From contig JBITNC010000002.1 in assembly GCA_050084985.1 (NCBI GenBank), forward strand, positions 26,908,001-26,972,000: a stretch of DNA of 64,000 bases, written 5' to 3'. Positions 24,600-36,123 of the stretch are shown one piece after another. The first letter of the stretch is position 1; every line of letters starts with the position of its first letter. The stretch is from Nageia nagi (Eukaryota > Pinophyta). The notes beneath the pieces were generated by a model, which saw only the letters and a program-made list of their open reading frames with translations, made no database searches and was not told the origin of the DNA. A program made the translations under genes and the position numbers.

Positions 24600-25165
24600 A
24601 AATGGGAGACACCTTCTTACCCAAGCACATTTTCAATGGTTCCAACTATGGTATTTGGGAACCTCATATGAAAGCTAAACTATAGGTAAAGAAACTATGG
24701 TAGACAATTAATAAAAACCTAGTTTGTCCTATAGATGAGAAGGCACTTGAGGCTTAAAATATAAAAAATGAGTTGGCAACTTCTATAATTTTCTACACAA
24801 TATTAGATGAAGTACTGCTTATGATCTCCTCATCAACCTTTGCAAAGGAAGTTTGGGATAGGCTCAATAAAATCTACCTAGGATCCAAATTTTGAAGAAG
24901 GTTCATCATTCTTCAAAAGTTGCTTCAATATTGTCAAGGGGAAGATGAAAATATTACCATCTATTTGAACAAAATCATTGATCTTAGGATCCAACTTGTT
25001 GGTTGTGGCTGCAATTGGATCAACAATGAGTTCATGGTCTTCATCATTCTTTAAAGTCTTTATTTAAAGTTCAATAATTTTGTGATAGTTATTGAGATTA
25101 GGCTTGATGATGAAGAACAAGTCTTTTCTCTTGAGAACCTTTCAAGGATCCTTCTCGTAGACCAT
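24600..25165 (+). pseudogene. Ty1/copia gag (UBN2 type), N-terminal part
   Basis: Starts MGDTFLPKHIFNGSNYGIWE, the typical opening of copia gag. It continues through EVWDRLNKIYLGSKF, LQKLLQYCQGEDENI and LVGCGCNWINNEF to LENLSRILLVDHK at about 25,165. Several TAG and TGA stops interrupt it. Reading breaks off at an AT-rich insertion and continues at about 29,190 with the basic region before the zinc knuckle. Confidence 0.75.
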
Positions 25166-26232
25166 AAATAATGAATTAAATAAATAATTTATTAATATAA
25201 TTTACAATATATAATATTATTTTAGTTCATAAAAATCATATATGATCTCTAACTAATGAATAAATCTTATAAATGAATAGAGCATTTTGAGTACATACAA
25301 AATGAGTGGTCACACGCCTACCTTCTGATCTTCAATGAGCTCTAGAAAGTTGAATTACTGCACCATTAATTTATAGAAAATACATGTTGTTAGTGGCATG
25401 TAATTGGTATAATTGTGCTCATGAATTGAAGTATACAAAATTAAATGAAAATTATTAGATATCAAACTTCAAACATAATAACATCCATGCATAACGAACA
25501 CCATTAATAGCCTAAAATGCTCACATTCATGAGCAAAAACTGAAATGCATGAGACAAGATGAAGGGTATAGCAACTAAGAAATAGGTGGTGTTACAAAAC
25601 ACCTTTTTTTTAGGATGAATATAATATTGTATGTTGTATTATCTCTCCCCCTCCTCCATGATTGTGTTGCCTTTGATATTCTTTTATAGCAACATTTCTA
25701 TTACAAGATTTGACCGCTTGGCCATGATACAATGGTCCATTACATGAATTACATGACTTTAGATATTATTTTACTCTTTTTTACATAATAAATCATTAAA
25801 TATCTAAAATAAATTATTTAATAAATAATAATTCATTTTTATATGTCTACACTTCTAAAGAATGAGAAAATTCTTAACAAAAAAGGTTTTGATCTCTTCT
25901 TCAAATAATAATAACGTTGCTCTATGAGCAACTAAAACTTCTTTTAAGAAGTGATGGAATTGAATAATTTCATAAATCAAGATCTCTTTGAAGCTTCTCC
26001 AACAAATTTAACATTCATCTATATAGCAAAACAATAATCAATCTCACAAATGATAACACATCATGTATAATGGTTCCTCCAACTCTTGGGAGTACATCCA
26101 TTTTGAACTACCATTCTATTACTTCTCATAAGATAACTCTTCTACAAATTCTTAAGAATTTTTCTACAAAGCTCCTACAAGAGCATCCCTACATCTCTAC
26201 AATTCAAGCATTACAATACTTCATCAAGTACA

Positions 26233-26338
26233 TATTTATTCCTCTTTCTATATGTATTCCTTTAATGCTTTAAGGTATCTAAAGATACTTTAAGCATTAA
26301 GTGAATTTACATTAAAGAGAAATATTACACAATATTAT
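26233..26338. repeat. Direct repeat with stem-loop, copy 1
   Basis: Matches 29,080-29,186. It contains a near-perfect inverted repeat (26,259-26,298) whose arms start TTAATGCTTTAAGGTATC, around a short TAAA loop. Confidence 0.8.
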
Positions 26339-27500
26339 ATTACAAATTCTAACACTCCTTAATGTAATATTAGGATAGAGCATAGAGAAAGAAGAAAGGG
26401 AAAGTAAGAGAGAGTTCTCTTCCATAGAGATACAAGTGGAGATGAGAACTTTTACATCTTTGAGAAAGTAATAGAATATAGATGGTTTTGCAATGGCTCA
26501 ACTATTTAAGCATTTTAAAAAATAGTTTTACAATACAATACAATCATAAATTAAAAATGGTTTTAATGTACAAGAGTATTCATTCAATAATATGTTGACA
26601 TGTTAAACCTCCATGAGCCTGCATACTCAAGTCACCTACAATCTCAAGAAAAAACTTGCAACCTATAAGAAGCTCATAAACAAGATCAATTAGATACATC
26701 ATATACATTCATATAATATAAATATCATCCATAAATTAATCAAAAGATACCAAGTCATCACATATGCACAACATTAAAGATAACAAACTACATCAACTAT
26801 ATACCACATGTGCATACTAAATAAAATGTATCAACCATAACACGATATCAACAATATCATATGTTCACAACACTATTAGATATACAATAAAACAAGTGAT
26901 ATAAATGTATTTTCAACTAAGAATATAAAAAATATCATTAATTTTTACAAAAAAATTAATTTTTGATTTTTGGTTTTATTTATTTTAGATCATTATTTTG
27001 TATTTGTTAAGGGTATATGAGGGTGTAATCATATTATAATGTTTCATAACTTAATTCTTCTCTTTGATGATAATTTTATCAAAAAAATACTTATGTGACC
27101 ATGTTATTTAAATCATATCACAAATAATCAAATGCCATCTTGAGTAAACCATCAAGATAAGATTTTTAAAAAGGCATAACCACTTAACTAAATCAAGAAT
27201 TATAAGTCACAAATACCGACTTGACCAAACACAAAAAAAAAGCATAAGCTACATACATAAGTTCTTATATATTTATAAACATGTTCATTTGGATGTTTAA
27301 GTTTTCTTTCAACAATATTGTAGCATAGATGAAGAAAAAACTACAAAATACTATCCTAACTACCGTGTCAAGATACACAAGCCATAAAATGTCAACTTAA
27401 CTATGCTACTAGTCAAGATGCATATGATAATATTTAGTAGCAATAATCCATCAACATGGATTCAAATTTCATCAAACAATTACAAGTTTGGAGAAAGAAA

Positions 27501-27625
27501 AACCTTTTTAACCATTCCAACAATGTGTAATCATGGAGAAGGGTAAACCTTTTTAACTACTTCAACAATGTAATCATGAAAAAGGGTGAACCTTTTTTAA
27601 TCACTCCATACAATAAAACTTGCTA
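27501..27625. repeat. Tandem repeat, unit about 45 bp, 2.5 copies
   Basis: Units beginning 'aacctttttaac' start at 27,501, 27,546 and 27,589. They include 'aatgtaatcatg' and an 'aagggt' end. Confidence 0.75.
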
Positions 27626-28131
27626 ACAAGTAGTAATGTGGTAAATGATCCATTGATATGGATAAATTTTTCAAACATAGAAGTATAGTGGCATAAATCC
27701 ATAAACATGGATATTCTTCCAAAATATGAAAGTAGAGAGGCATTAACACATAAACATTCCCAAACATTCTTCCATAAATTTTTTTTTGTAATATCTAATC
27801 TCTACAAATGTAGAGAAGAATGTACACTTCCCAAAGGTACTCGTACACTTCTATTTTAAAACAATGATTTTTTTTATGCAGAAGCAACCAATAGTGAATT
27901 ATCCTCAATAAAATTTGTGAAAAAGTTTTAAAAAACTTTACACTTCAATGAGTATATTATCCAATGTGCACAAAATATTTTGAGTATTAATGCACAATAA
28001 TTTCAATATTGACAAGGTTTACAAATTTTACTCCAACAAAAATTTGTGCTTAGCCAAAAAAAAAAGTTCATACATCTTAGGATCAAAAATAATGAGGATA
28101 TAGTGCATATTATAAGGTTTGAAATTTTCAT

Positions 28132-28365
28132 TTCAAATACTAGCACATCCATAAGAAATTTCTAATGTACATATACATGCATAATTACATTGCAAATAAG
28201 GATAATGCATGTCAAAGGTTGAAAGAATTTTTTATCTAAATTTCACTTCAAACACTATGCATATCCACCAAAAATTTGCATCACATTGCAACCAATAAGG
28301 ATAGCATATCAAAGTTTGTAAGAAATTTTAGCTAAATTTTCACTTCAAACACTATCTGCATCCAA
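28132..28365. repeat. Tandem repeat, unit about 100-115 bp
   Basis: Two imperfect units and the start of a third, each opening with 'cacttcaaacacta' or a variant (about 28,132, 28,246, 28,343) and holding 'attgcaa...aaggata' in the middle. Confidence 0.6.
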
Positions 28366-29079
28366 GCATTTCAAACATTAAACCTTATGCATAATAAATA
28401 GTGTGCATATTTAATTTTATGCAAATTCACAATAAATAGTGTGCAATGTATTGGACATTATCATTTAATTATTTAAAATTTTACCTTCAAAAGTTGAGTC
28501 AAATATATCCAATTGAAAATTTGAAAAATTGTAACATTTGTCACTAATTCTCATAAGATTATAAACATAACCTATGAATTTATCTAAAAGGATTAAATAT
28601 GTTTTATTGAAGACATACAATTTTGTAAAAGAATTTACCTTGTAATAATTTGCAAAATTTTACAAAAAAATGGTTACATTAATCAATAAAACATAAGCAT
28701 GTGCATCCTTGTAAAAATTATAACTTTTTTTCTAAATAAAGACAAAAAAATTTTAATATTATAATAATATTAACAAAAGTTTTAAATAATAATTTTAAAT
28801 CTTTACTTAAAAGTTAGGAAAGGTTGCATTCCTTTCTATAAAGTGAAAAAAAATTGCACATGATAAATTTAACCCCTTATTATGCTTTATATTTACATAT
28901 TTTAGCTTTGTAAATATAACAAATTTGTAAAAAAAATAATTAAGTGTGGAGAAATGCCTACCATCACCAAATTTTGCACATGCAAAAATAAGCCTCTCCC
29001 AATTTTTTTTATTTAAAAAGCATACTTCTTTTTTTTAAAAAAAAAAAAAGTGGTTAAATGGAGGTTAAAGGTCTTTCTA

Positions 29080-29186
29080 TATTTATTCCTCTTTCTATAT
29101 TTATTCCCTTAATGCTTTAAGGTATCTAAAGATACTTCAAGCATTAAGTAATTTATATTAAAGAAAAATATTACACAATATTTAAT
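29080..29186. repeat. Direct repeat with stem-loop, copy 2
   Basis: Second copy of 26,233-26,338, with the hairpin at 29,110-29,150. It abuts the point where copia gag resumes. Confidence 0.8.
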
Positions 29187-29189
29187 AAG

Positions 29190-29836
29190 AAGAAGTTCAA
29201 GTATCAAAATAAATCTTTTCCTGATACCTCCAAGAAGTTTGAGAAGAAGGACAACAATAACAACTACAAGCAGAGAGATGGAAAGGGAAAGGCAAACAAA
29301 CCAAATCCTATGGAAAAATTTGATGGAAATTATAACTTTTGTGGTTGGTAAGGTCATAAATAATTTTATTACAACAAGAAGAAAATAACAAGGGAAATGG
29401 AAATGTGAATAACTTCAAAGGAAAGAAGAATATTAAAGATGGTTTTATTTCTACTCTTTACTCCATGACTTGTACTTTCTTGAATGATTGGATTGTTGAC
29501 TCTAGATGCACTAATCACCTATGCTTTAAAAATGATAAATTTGAAAAATTTCATAAGTATAAAAAGGATGAATTTGTGATAAGTGATAATTAAATCCTTG
29601 AAGTACAAACGAGTGGGAGTATGTTGATTCACGAAAAAAGTTCTTGAAAATGTGATCTATGTGTCTAAGCTTTGAATGAACCTTATTTATGTAATTCAAG
29701 TTGCAAGGAAAGGATACTCATTTGAGCTCAACTCACACTCTCAGTGTATTAAGAAGAGACTTTCCACCCTAGTGAAAGAATCAATGAAAGATTATCTCTA
29801 CATTATGGATAAAGTTCCAAAAAAGATGTATCTTGC

Positions 29837-29912
<76 letters not shown>

Positions 29913-32460
29913 CTATAGGAAATCATTGACACCAACATTTAGGGCACCATAACCATAAAAATATTCAAGTCATGAAAGACCAAGAACTTATAGAAGGTTT
30001 ACCTTCGATTTCACTCATAATTGGTCTATGTAAAAGTGCATCCTAAGCAACATGAATAGATAAAGATCAAGAACTTGTGGAAGGTTTACCTTCAATTATA
30101 CATTCAAAATTGATGGATACATTTTAGAATAAGTCATTTGGGGGAGTATCTTGTGTTTTGACCTTTATCGATAACTTTATTAGGATGATATTTGGTTATC
30201 TCCTTGAGAATAAAGATCAAACCTTTGATAGGTTCAAAGATTTCAAGGCCTTAGTTAAAAATCAAACTAACCTTAAAATTAAGATGTTGAGATCAGATAA
30301 TAGGGGTGAGTATAACAATGAGTTTAATAATTATTATATCAAATACGAGATCAAGAGGTAGTTTACGATTCCTTACACTCCTTAGAAAAATGATGTTATC
30401 AAAAGAAAAAATATAATAATTATGGAGATGGGTAGATGCATGTTGAAAGATCTTTCTAGTTTCTTATGGGGTGAAGTTATGAGCACTATAATTTACATCT
30501 TGAATAGGTTTTCCACAAAATTTGTTGAAGGTAAAACTCCTTTTGATGCTTAGAAAGGAAAGAAACCCAACATATCTCACTTTAGGGTGTTTGATTTTTG
30601 TCCTGCATTATTTATAAGAAAAGAAAAAAGTTAAAAAAAGAGAGCTAAAAAATGCATCTTTATGGCTATGATAGTCAACACATAGGCTACAAGATCTTCT
30701 CTTCATCCTACAGAGTGTTCGTATCAAGGGATGTAAAGTTCACTTCCTCAAGAATCTTCTTCTAATGACGATGTTGATGATTAAGATAACTCTTCAGATG
30801 CATCCAACTAGTTGGATATCAATGAAGATAAGTCACCTTAGGAGAAAATATTTTCAACTCAAAGGATAACAAGGAGTGTGACCTTGAACAAGTCTTTATT
30901 TTTCAAAATTAATAACAAAAATGAGCTCTCATCATCCAAGGAAGCTTTAAAGCATGATTTTTGGATGGAATCCATGAAAGTGGAGTATGAGATGTTTATG
31001 AAAAATGAAACTTAAGAATTGGTTCCTTATCCCAATGAAAGGAATGTGATTGGCAATAAGTGGATCTACAAGGTCAAGTACAATTTAGTTAGGGATATTG
31101 AGGAATACAAGTCAAGGTTAATGGCCAAAGATCTTGCTCAAAAATATGAATTTGATTATGAGAAAATCTTTTCTATCATGGCCAAGATGCCCACTATCAA
31201 GATAACCCTTGCTCTTTCATCAACTCAAGGATGGAAAGTTTTTAAACTTAATGTGAAGAGTGTATTTCTCAATGGTGATTTAGATGTAGAAATATTTATG
31301 AATCAATCAAAAGGGTTTGTTGTGAAAGGAAAAGAGTCATTTATATGCAAGCTAAAGAAGTCATTCTATGGACTTAGAAAAGCACCTAGAGCTTGGTACA
31401 AGAAGATTTTAGATTACTTTGCAGATATTGCATTCTCTAAGTGCTTCTCTGAATATAATCTATATGTAATCAATCAAGAAAAAGATGTGTTCTTGATTCT
31501 TTTTTATGTGGATAATATTATGATCATTGGGAATAATGATAGAATCATTCAAGAGTGCATATACAAATTTAAAGCAATATTTGAAATGATTGATCTTGGT
31601 CTCTTGCACTATTACCTTGGAATGCAAGTGTACTAATACAAGGATTGTACTTATCTTAATTAATCCAAATATATATTAGACATCTTGCAAAAGTTTGGAA
31701 TGGAAGAGTGCAAATCTACTACAATTTTAGTCTCTCTTTGAATCAATTTATCTTTTAGCTCCAACTCTCATTTGGCAGATGCTACAACTTATAGGTAATT
31801 GATTGGTAGTCTTCTTTATTTGATTATTTTCAAGCTAGATATTGCCTTTGCAGTGAATTTGATGGCATGGTTCATGCAAAAACCATATGTTGAGCATCTC
31901 AATGTTGTTAAGCAAATATTGAGACATGTTGCAAGGATGAAGGATCTTACTCTCAAGTATTCTAAGTTTCCCTCATTTGTTCTCTTAGTGTTCTCAAATT
32001 CTAACTATGGGGGAGATAGAAATGAGAGGAAATCAACCTCTAAATATGTGCTTAGCATTGGTTTAGGTGCTATCTCTTGAGCTTATAAGAAGCAACCTAC
32101 TATTTCTCTTTCCACCATAGAAGTTGAATACCAAGCTATGTCTATTGTAGCCCAAGAAGCTATTTGGTTTAGACATATTTCAAAAGAAATTGGGAATGAG
32201 CAAGCTTGCCCATCTCATATTTTCTCAAATAATTACTCATCCATTTCTTTGGCTAAGAATCTTATTTTCCATCAAAGAACAAAAATGTAGAAATCCAAAC
32301 CCACTTCATTAAGGAGAAGGTTTTGGATGACATTATATAGTTGGAGTATTGTCCATCTACCCTAAACTTCATTAATTTATTCACCAAATCCCTTCCTAAA
32401 GCTCAATTTAGTAAGCTTAGGGATTCTATTGGGTTGGTGAAGTTGCCCTCAAGGGGAGTA
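29190..32460 (+). pseudogene. Ty1/copia gag end and pol (protease, integrase, RT, RNase H)
   Basis: Domains in copia order: basic tail and degraded zinc knuckle (YNFCGW, about 29,330), protease (DWIVDSRCTNHLCF, about 29,487, with D-S-R instead of D-S-G), integrase (LTFIDNFIRM, about 30,156; RSDNRGEYNN, about 30,290), RT (31,019-31,636) and RNase H (31,799-32,300; LSTIEVEYQAM). In RT the first catalytic block reads LNVKSVFLNG (Asp to Asn) and the Y-V-D-D box reads FYVDNIMI (second Asp to Asn), so it cannot be active. The open 205-residue RT stretch is the best preserved part. Confidence 0.85.
29837..29910. repeat. Compound (TA)n(TG)n microsatellite
   Basis: About 27 bp of TA followed by about 46 bp of TG. 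It lies in the copia protease-integrase interval and makes the frame read as alternating Ile-Tyr then Cys-Val. Confidence 0.95.
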
Positions 32461-32615
32461 AAGTTTGAATTCTTATGTTGAATTCATGTTTGTGATGATA
32501 ACTTCACTCCTAGGAGGATTTTTGGTTATATATTGTTGATTTGTGTACTTTTGGCTAGTTATTCTTATGTGATGAACTATTTGTACTCTTAATCATATAA
32601 TAGACCATCCTTAAC

Positions 32616-32765
32616 ACTATTCAATTATCATATGGAAGAACTTGTATGTGTATTTAATGGATCTCTTTTGCATTATTCAATTATCCATATGTGAGGAATT
32701 CATGTGTCTTTCGATACTATTCAGTTTATCCATGTGTGAGGAACTTGTATGTGCATTTTTTCCAT
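32616..32765. repeat. Degenerate triplicate in the copia 3' untranslated region
   Basis: Three imperfect units of about 45-50 bp, each with 'attcaattatccatatg...gaacttgtatgtg' or a variant. The remainder of 32,460-33,216 is non-coding 3' region ending in the polypurine tract AAGGGGGAG (33,208-33,216). Confidence 0.55.
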
Positions 32766-33216
32766 GCTCTATTTGTGATAATAATCAACACATATTTTGT
32801 ATACTATAGGTGATGATGAATATTGGCTTGGCATCTTTATGATGATTTATAGTGCACCATTAATCAGTTTATGGATGAAATTGCTTGATTCATTTATCCT
32901 TGTTGATATGAATGTGTACATGATGCATCTAACTAATTTATTTTTAAATTTTTTGTAGCTTGCAGGTTTCCTATAGCTTATCATGTCAACTTCCAATTGG
33001 ATGACTAATTTATGTACATTGAAATCAGTTATGGTTAATAATTGTATTGTAAACCATTTGGTAGAATGGTAAAGTAGTGAGCCTCAAACTAAGAACTTGC
33101 TTACTTAAAGATGTAAAAGTTTCTCATCTCTAATTGTATCTATATGGAAGAGAACACTCTTACTTTATTTTGCTTTTATCTTCTTCACTCTATCCCAATA
33201 TTTTATTAAGGGGGAG

Positions 33217-33724
33217 TCTTGGAATGTATAATGTATTATTGTAAGGTTTTGAAATGCTCTTCTTCATAAATTCACCAATACTTAAAGGTATTCTAGATAC
33301 CTTAAGTACTTAAGTGAATATATTGATAATGTAACTTGACCTACACTCCTTCTCATGAGCATGCCCCTTGGGTAAAATGGTAAAACATGTCATGTATTTG
33401 TAAAATGGTTAAAAGGGTGATACATGGGAGGATTTTGGCCTATAAATAGAAGGCCCTCTCCTTGTGATCACTCACTAAAACTTGAAGCAAAGTTATGCTT
33501 TGGGATTAGTGTATGAGAGGAAGAAAGAGGTCTTGTAAGAGAGTTGTCTTTATTAATGAAAAAGATCTTAGTTAGTGGATTTACTCTCTTGTATGAGAAG
33601 AACCACTTTATACATGTGTTAAATTTATGATATTGGCTATTGTGTTATTGCTTTGAATATTGATGAGAGCTTTCAAGTGATCTTAGTAAATTAGGATTTT
33701 AGTCTTTTAGGCTTAAATCCTTAA
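33217..33724 (+). repeat. 3' LTR of the copia element
   Basis: Starts TCTTGGAATG (from TGTTGGAATG) right after the polypurine tract and matches 23,339-23,395. It contains a stem-loop at 33,280-33,316 (arms AATACTTAAAGGTAT / ATACCTTAAGTACTT). It ends before the AGAAG duplication; the terminal CA is degraded. Confidence 0.8.
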
Positions 33725-33729
33725 AGAAG

Positions 33730-34080
33730 AAGACTCAACTATTTCATGTCAAGATCTATTTAAAAGAGATAAATATTGATGCAATTATGGATCATGGTTA
33801 TCAAGATAATTTAATTGTTGAAAGCTTGGTTTAGAATTTGGGTTTGAATACTAAAAATCATTTGTAGCCATATCCTTTAGGATGGGTTCACAATGATGCC
33901 AAGTTGCAAGTTACAAAGCAATGTAAGTTGAATTTTACCATTTCAAGAAAGTTTATTGATGAAGTAGTTTTGGATGTGGTTCCATTGGATATTTGTGATG
34001 TATTTTTTGGAAATCCTTATTTGTGGGACAGAGATGCCATATACTACATGAGAAAGATCGGTATAGATTGATCGTAGATA
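33730..34080 (+). pseudogene. Chromovirus protease
   Basis: Directly behind the copia target duplication the chromovirus reading resumes with QLFHVKIYLKEINIDAIMDH. The protease active site (usually D-S/L-G) reads MDHGYQDNLI, a lost Gly/Ser context. The C-terminal half is well kept: PYPLGWVHNDAKLQVTKQC, VVPLDICDVFFGNPYLWDRD. Stops at TAG positions again fit CAG decay. The following 34,080-34,430 holds the degraded linker to RT. Confidence 0.75.
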
Positions 34081-34429
34081 AGAATTCCTATATGATTTAT
34101 GCCAATATAAGTATGAAAATAATGCCTTTGGTTATAATTAGTTAAGTGAAATGATTGATAAATATTAGTAAGAATTTTGTACTATGTATAGTGAGGGTTG
34201 CAAAGGATGGTTCTATGAAGTGCATGAAATTGATGTTGTACAATTCTATTTCTATAACATCTATGTCATTTTCTTAGGAAGAAAAATCCAAAAAATGATA
34301 CATGGTTTTAGATTGTGTTTGTTGATCCAAAAGGAATACCATATATGCAAGAGATTCAACATGAGATTTAATAATTACCTGATTCACTTCTTACTAACAT
34401 TTGATTATATGGATAATCCATTTTAGAGC

Positions 34430-35381
34430 AAGAGGAGATTAAGAGATAAGTTCATGAACTAGTTGAGAAAGGTATGATCAAACCTAGTACATCACCATGT
34501 GGTTCACCTATTATGTTAGTACAAAATAAGGATGGTTCATGAAGGATGTGCATTGACTATAGGGCTTTGAACAAGATAACTACCAAACATTGCTATCCTT
34601 TGAATTGGATAGATGATCTAATGGATCAATTGGAGGGGGAAAATATTTTCACCAAGTTGGACTTGAGAAGTGGTTATCATCAAGTGAGAATAAAAGAGGA
34701 GGACATTGGAAGATTTCCTTTAATATGAAACAAGGTCTTTTTGAATGGTTAGTTTTTCCTTTTGGGTTGTGTAATCCACACATTACCTTCATAAGGGTAA
34801 TGAGTGATGTCCTCAAACCTTACCTTGATTCTTTTGTTGTTGTTTATATGGATGATATTATGGTCTATAGTGGCACCTCAGAAGAATACTTAGTGCATCT
34901 TAGAAGTGTGTTTTAAATTTGCAAAAAAAGAACTTGTTATTGAAGGAAAGTAAATATGATTTGATAAGTAATATTTGGTGTACTTAGGACATGTCATTGA
35001 AGGAAGAAAACTTAAGATAGATCCTAATAAAGTTAGATCCATTGTTGATTCACCAATTCCAAGTAATGTGATAGATACTAAGAGTTTTCTAGGGGATTTT
35101 CAATACCTTAGAAAGTTTATTGTTGATTTTTTCAATATTGCTTCACCATTGTTTAATATTACAAGGGGAAAGAGGCAATGTTTTATGTGGGAAAAGAAGC
35201 AATAAATTAATTTTGAATTTCTAAAGAAGAAGATTAGCAATGCAAATATTTTGGCACTTCCTAATTTACAACAAACATTTGAAATTGAGATTGATGCTAG
35301 TGAATATGGCATAAGGGCAATTTTGATGCAAGGAATAAGACCTATATGCTACCATTTCAAGAAGGTTAGTGGGGTATTTTT
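34430..35381 (+). pseudogene. Chromovirus RT and start of RNase H
   Basis: RT motifs in order: [74 protein letters not shown], and an intact VVYMDDIMVYS box at about 34,845. Frame changes occur near 34,727 and 34,917-34,975. The connection (HVIEGRKLKIDPNKVRSI) leads into RNase H (FEIEIDASEYGIRAIL). It is cut at YHFKKVSGV (35,376), where the second large insertion starts. The matching continuation, KYPTYDKWLY, begins at 61,937. Confidence 0.85.
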
Positions 35382-36108
35382 TGTAGTTTTTAAAGAGTTT
35401 TAATAAAAATCACTATTCATATTTCCCAATACAAATTCATATTCCCAAATATATATCATTACAAAACACCATTAAACAACATTAACATTTACAAATTTGA
35501 GATAAGAAAATATGTTGGAATTGAAATCATATCTTTATTAAGGTTTCACTAGTGATTGGCATTCTTTTAAACACTTTACATGCAAACTACAATGCAAAAA
35601 AGGTGAATCTCATAGATCCATACTCCAGCATGCCACAATCTACATAAAACATGAAGGATCACATGTATTTATACAATGCTAAAGGTCTGTAATGATCTCA
35701 AATGTTATTAGAACCTTAAAGCAACTAAAAGCAACTAAAAATTAACTTTAGAAGTCACCAATAACCTCAAAAACTTTCATAGGTAAAACAAGACCATGTT
35801 TTCAAAATGTGAAAATGTTTATTACTAATGATATGTGTAGGGTCAAGGTGTTTGTGGGTAGATAAGGATAGTTCTCTAGAAAATAGTCATATTGGTGGTC
35901 AATCCTTAAGAAATGATAAGCATGCGTATACTCATTGGAAAGGTATCTTCAAAATATATCCAATACAAAAATAGTCAACTCAATTGGATGTCTCCATAAA
36001 ATATTATACCTCCTCAAATTTGACTAATCTATTTTAACTAGTCCAATTGGTAGATAATTGGAAATGCAAGTTTATGATTTGGTATTCAATTGAGCTCAAA
36101 TTCCAACA
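35382..36108 (-). repeat. LTR 1 of the tandem array (727 bp)
   Basis: On the minus strand it begins TGTTGGAATTTGAGCTC at 36,108, right after the polypurine tract, and ends CTACA at 35,382. It matches LTR 2 and LTR 3 along its length. Confidence 0.9.
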
Positions 36109-36123
36109 TTCTCCCCCTTGATG
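36109..36123 (-). other. Polypurine tract of internal region 1
   Basis: Minus strand CATCAAGGGGGAGAA directly before the LTR start, the usual second-strand primer. Confidence 0.8.

Larger units (their letters stand above)
25170..29190. mobile_element. 4-kb AT-rich non-coding insertion inside copia gag
   Basis: This block interrupts the copia gag reading and holds no recognisable protein. A repeat of about 105 bp occurs at 26,233-26,338 and at its right end (29,080-29,186). On the minus strand 26,359 reads TTAAGGAG then TGTTAGAATTTG, which looks like a polypurine tract followed by an LTR start, so it may be a non-autonomous minus-strand LTR element. No second full LTR was found: homology to the right copy stops after about 110 bp. 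Boundaries are approximate and no clean target duplication was seen. Confidence 0.5.
23339..33729 (+). mobile_element. Ty1/copia element inserted between chromovirus gag and protease
   Basis: Left end TGTTGGAATGTATAATG at 23,339, right LTR 33,217-33,724, flanked by the 5-bp duplication AGAAG (23,334-23,338 and 33,725-33,729). Removing it restores the chromovirus frame (GAG GAG AAG to AAG ACT CAA). Inside lie copia gag, protease, integrase, RT and RNase H, plus an assembly gap and a 4-kb secondary insertion. Confidence 0.85.

Noticed and set aside
29676-29918. 80-codon ORF with a run of alternating Ile-Tyr and Cys-Val
   Set aside because: The repeated residues come from a (TA)n(TG)n microsatellite. 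Only the part before it is remnant copia coding sequence.
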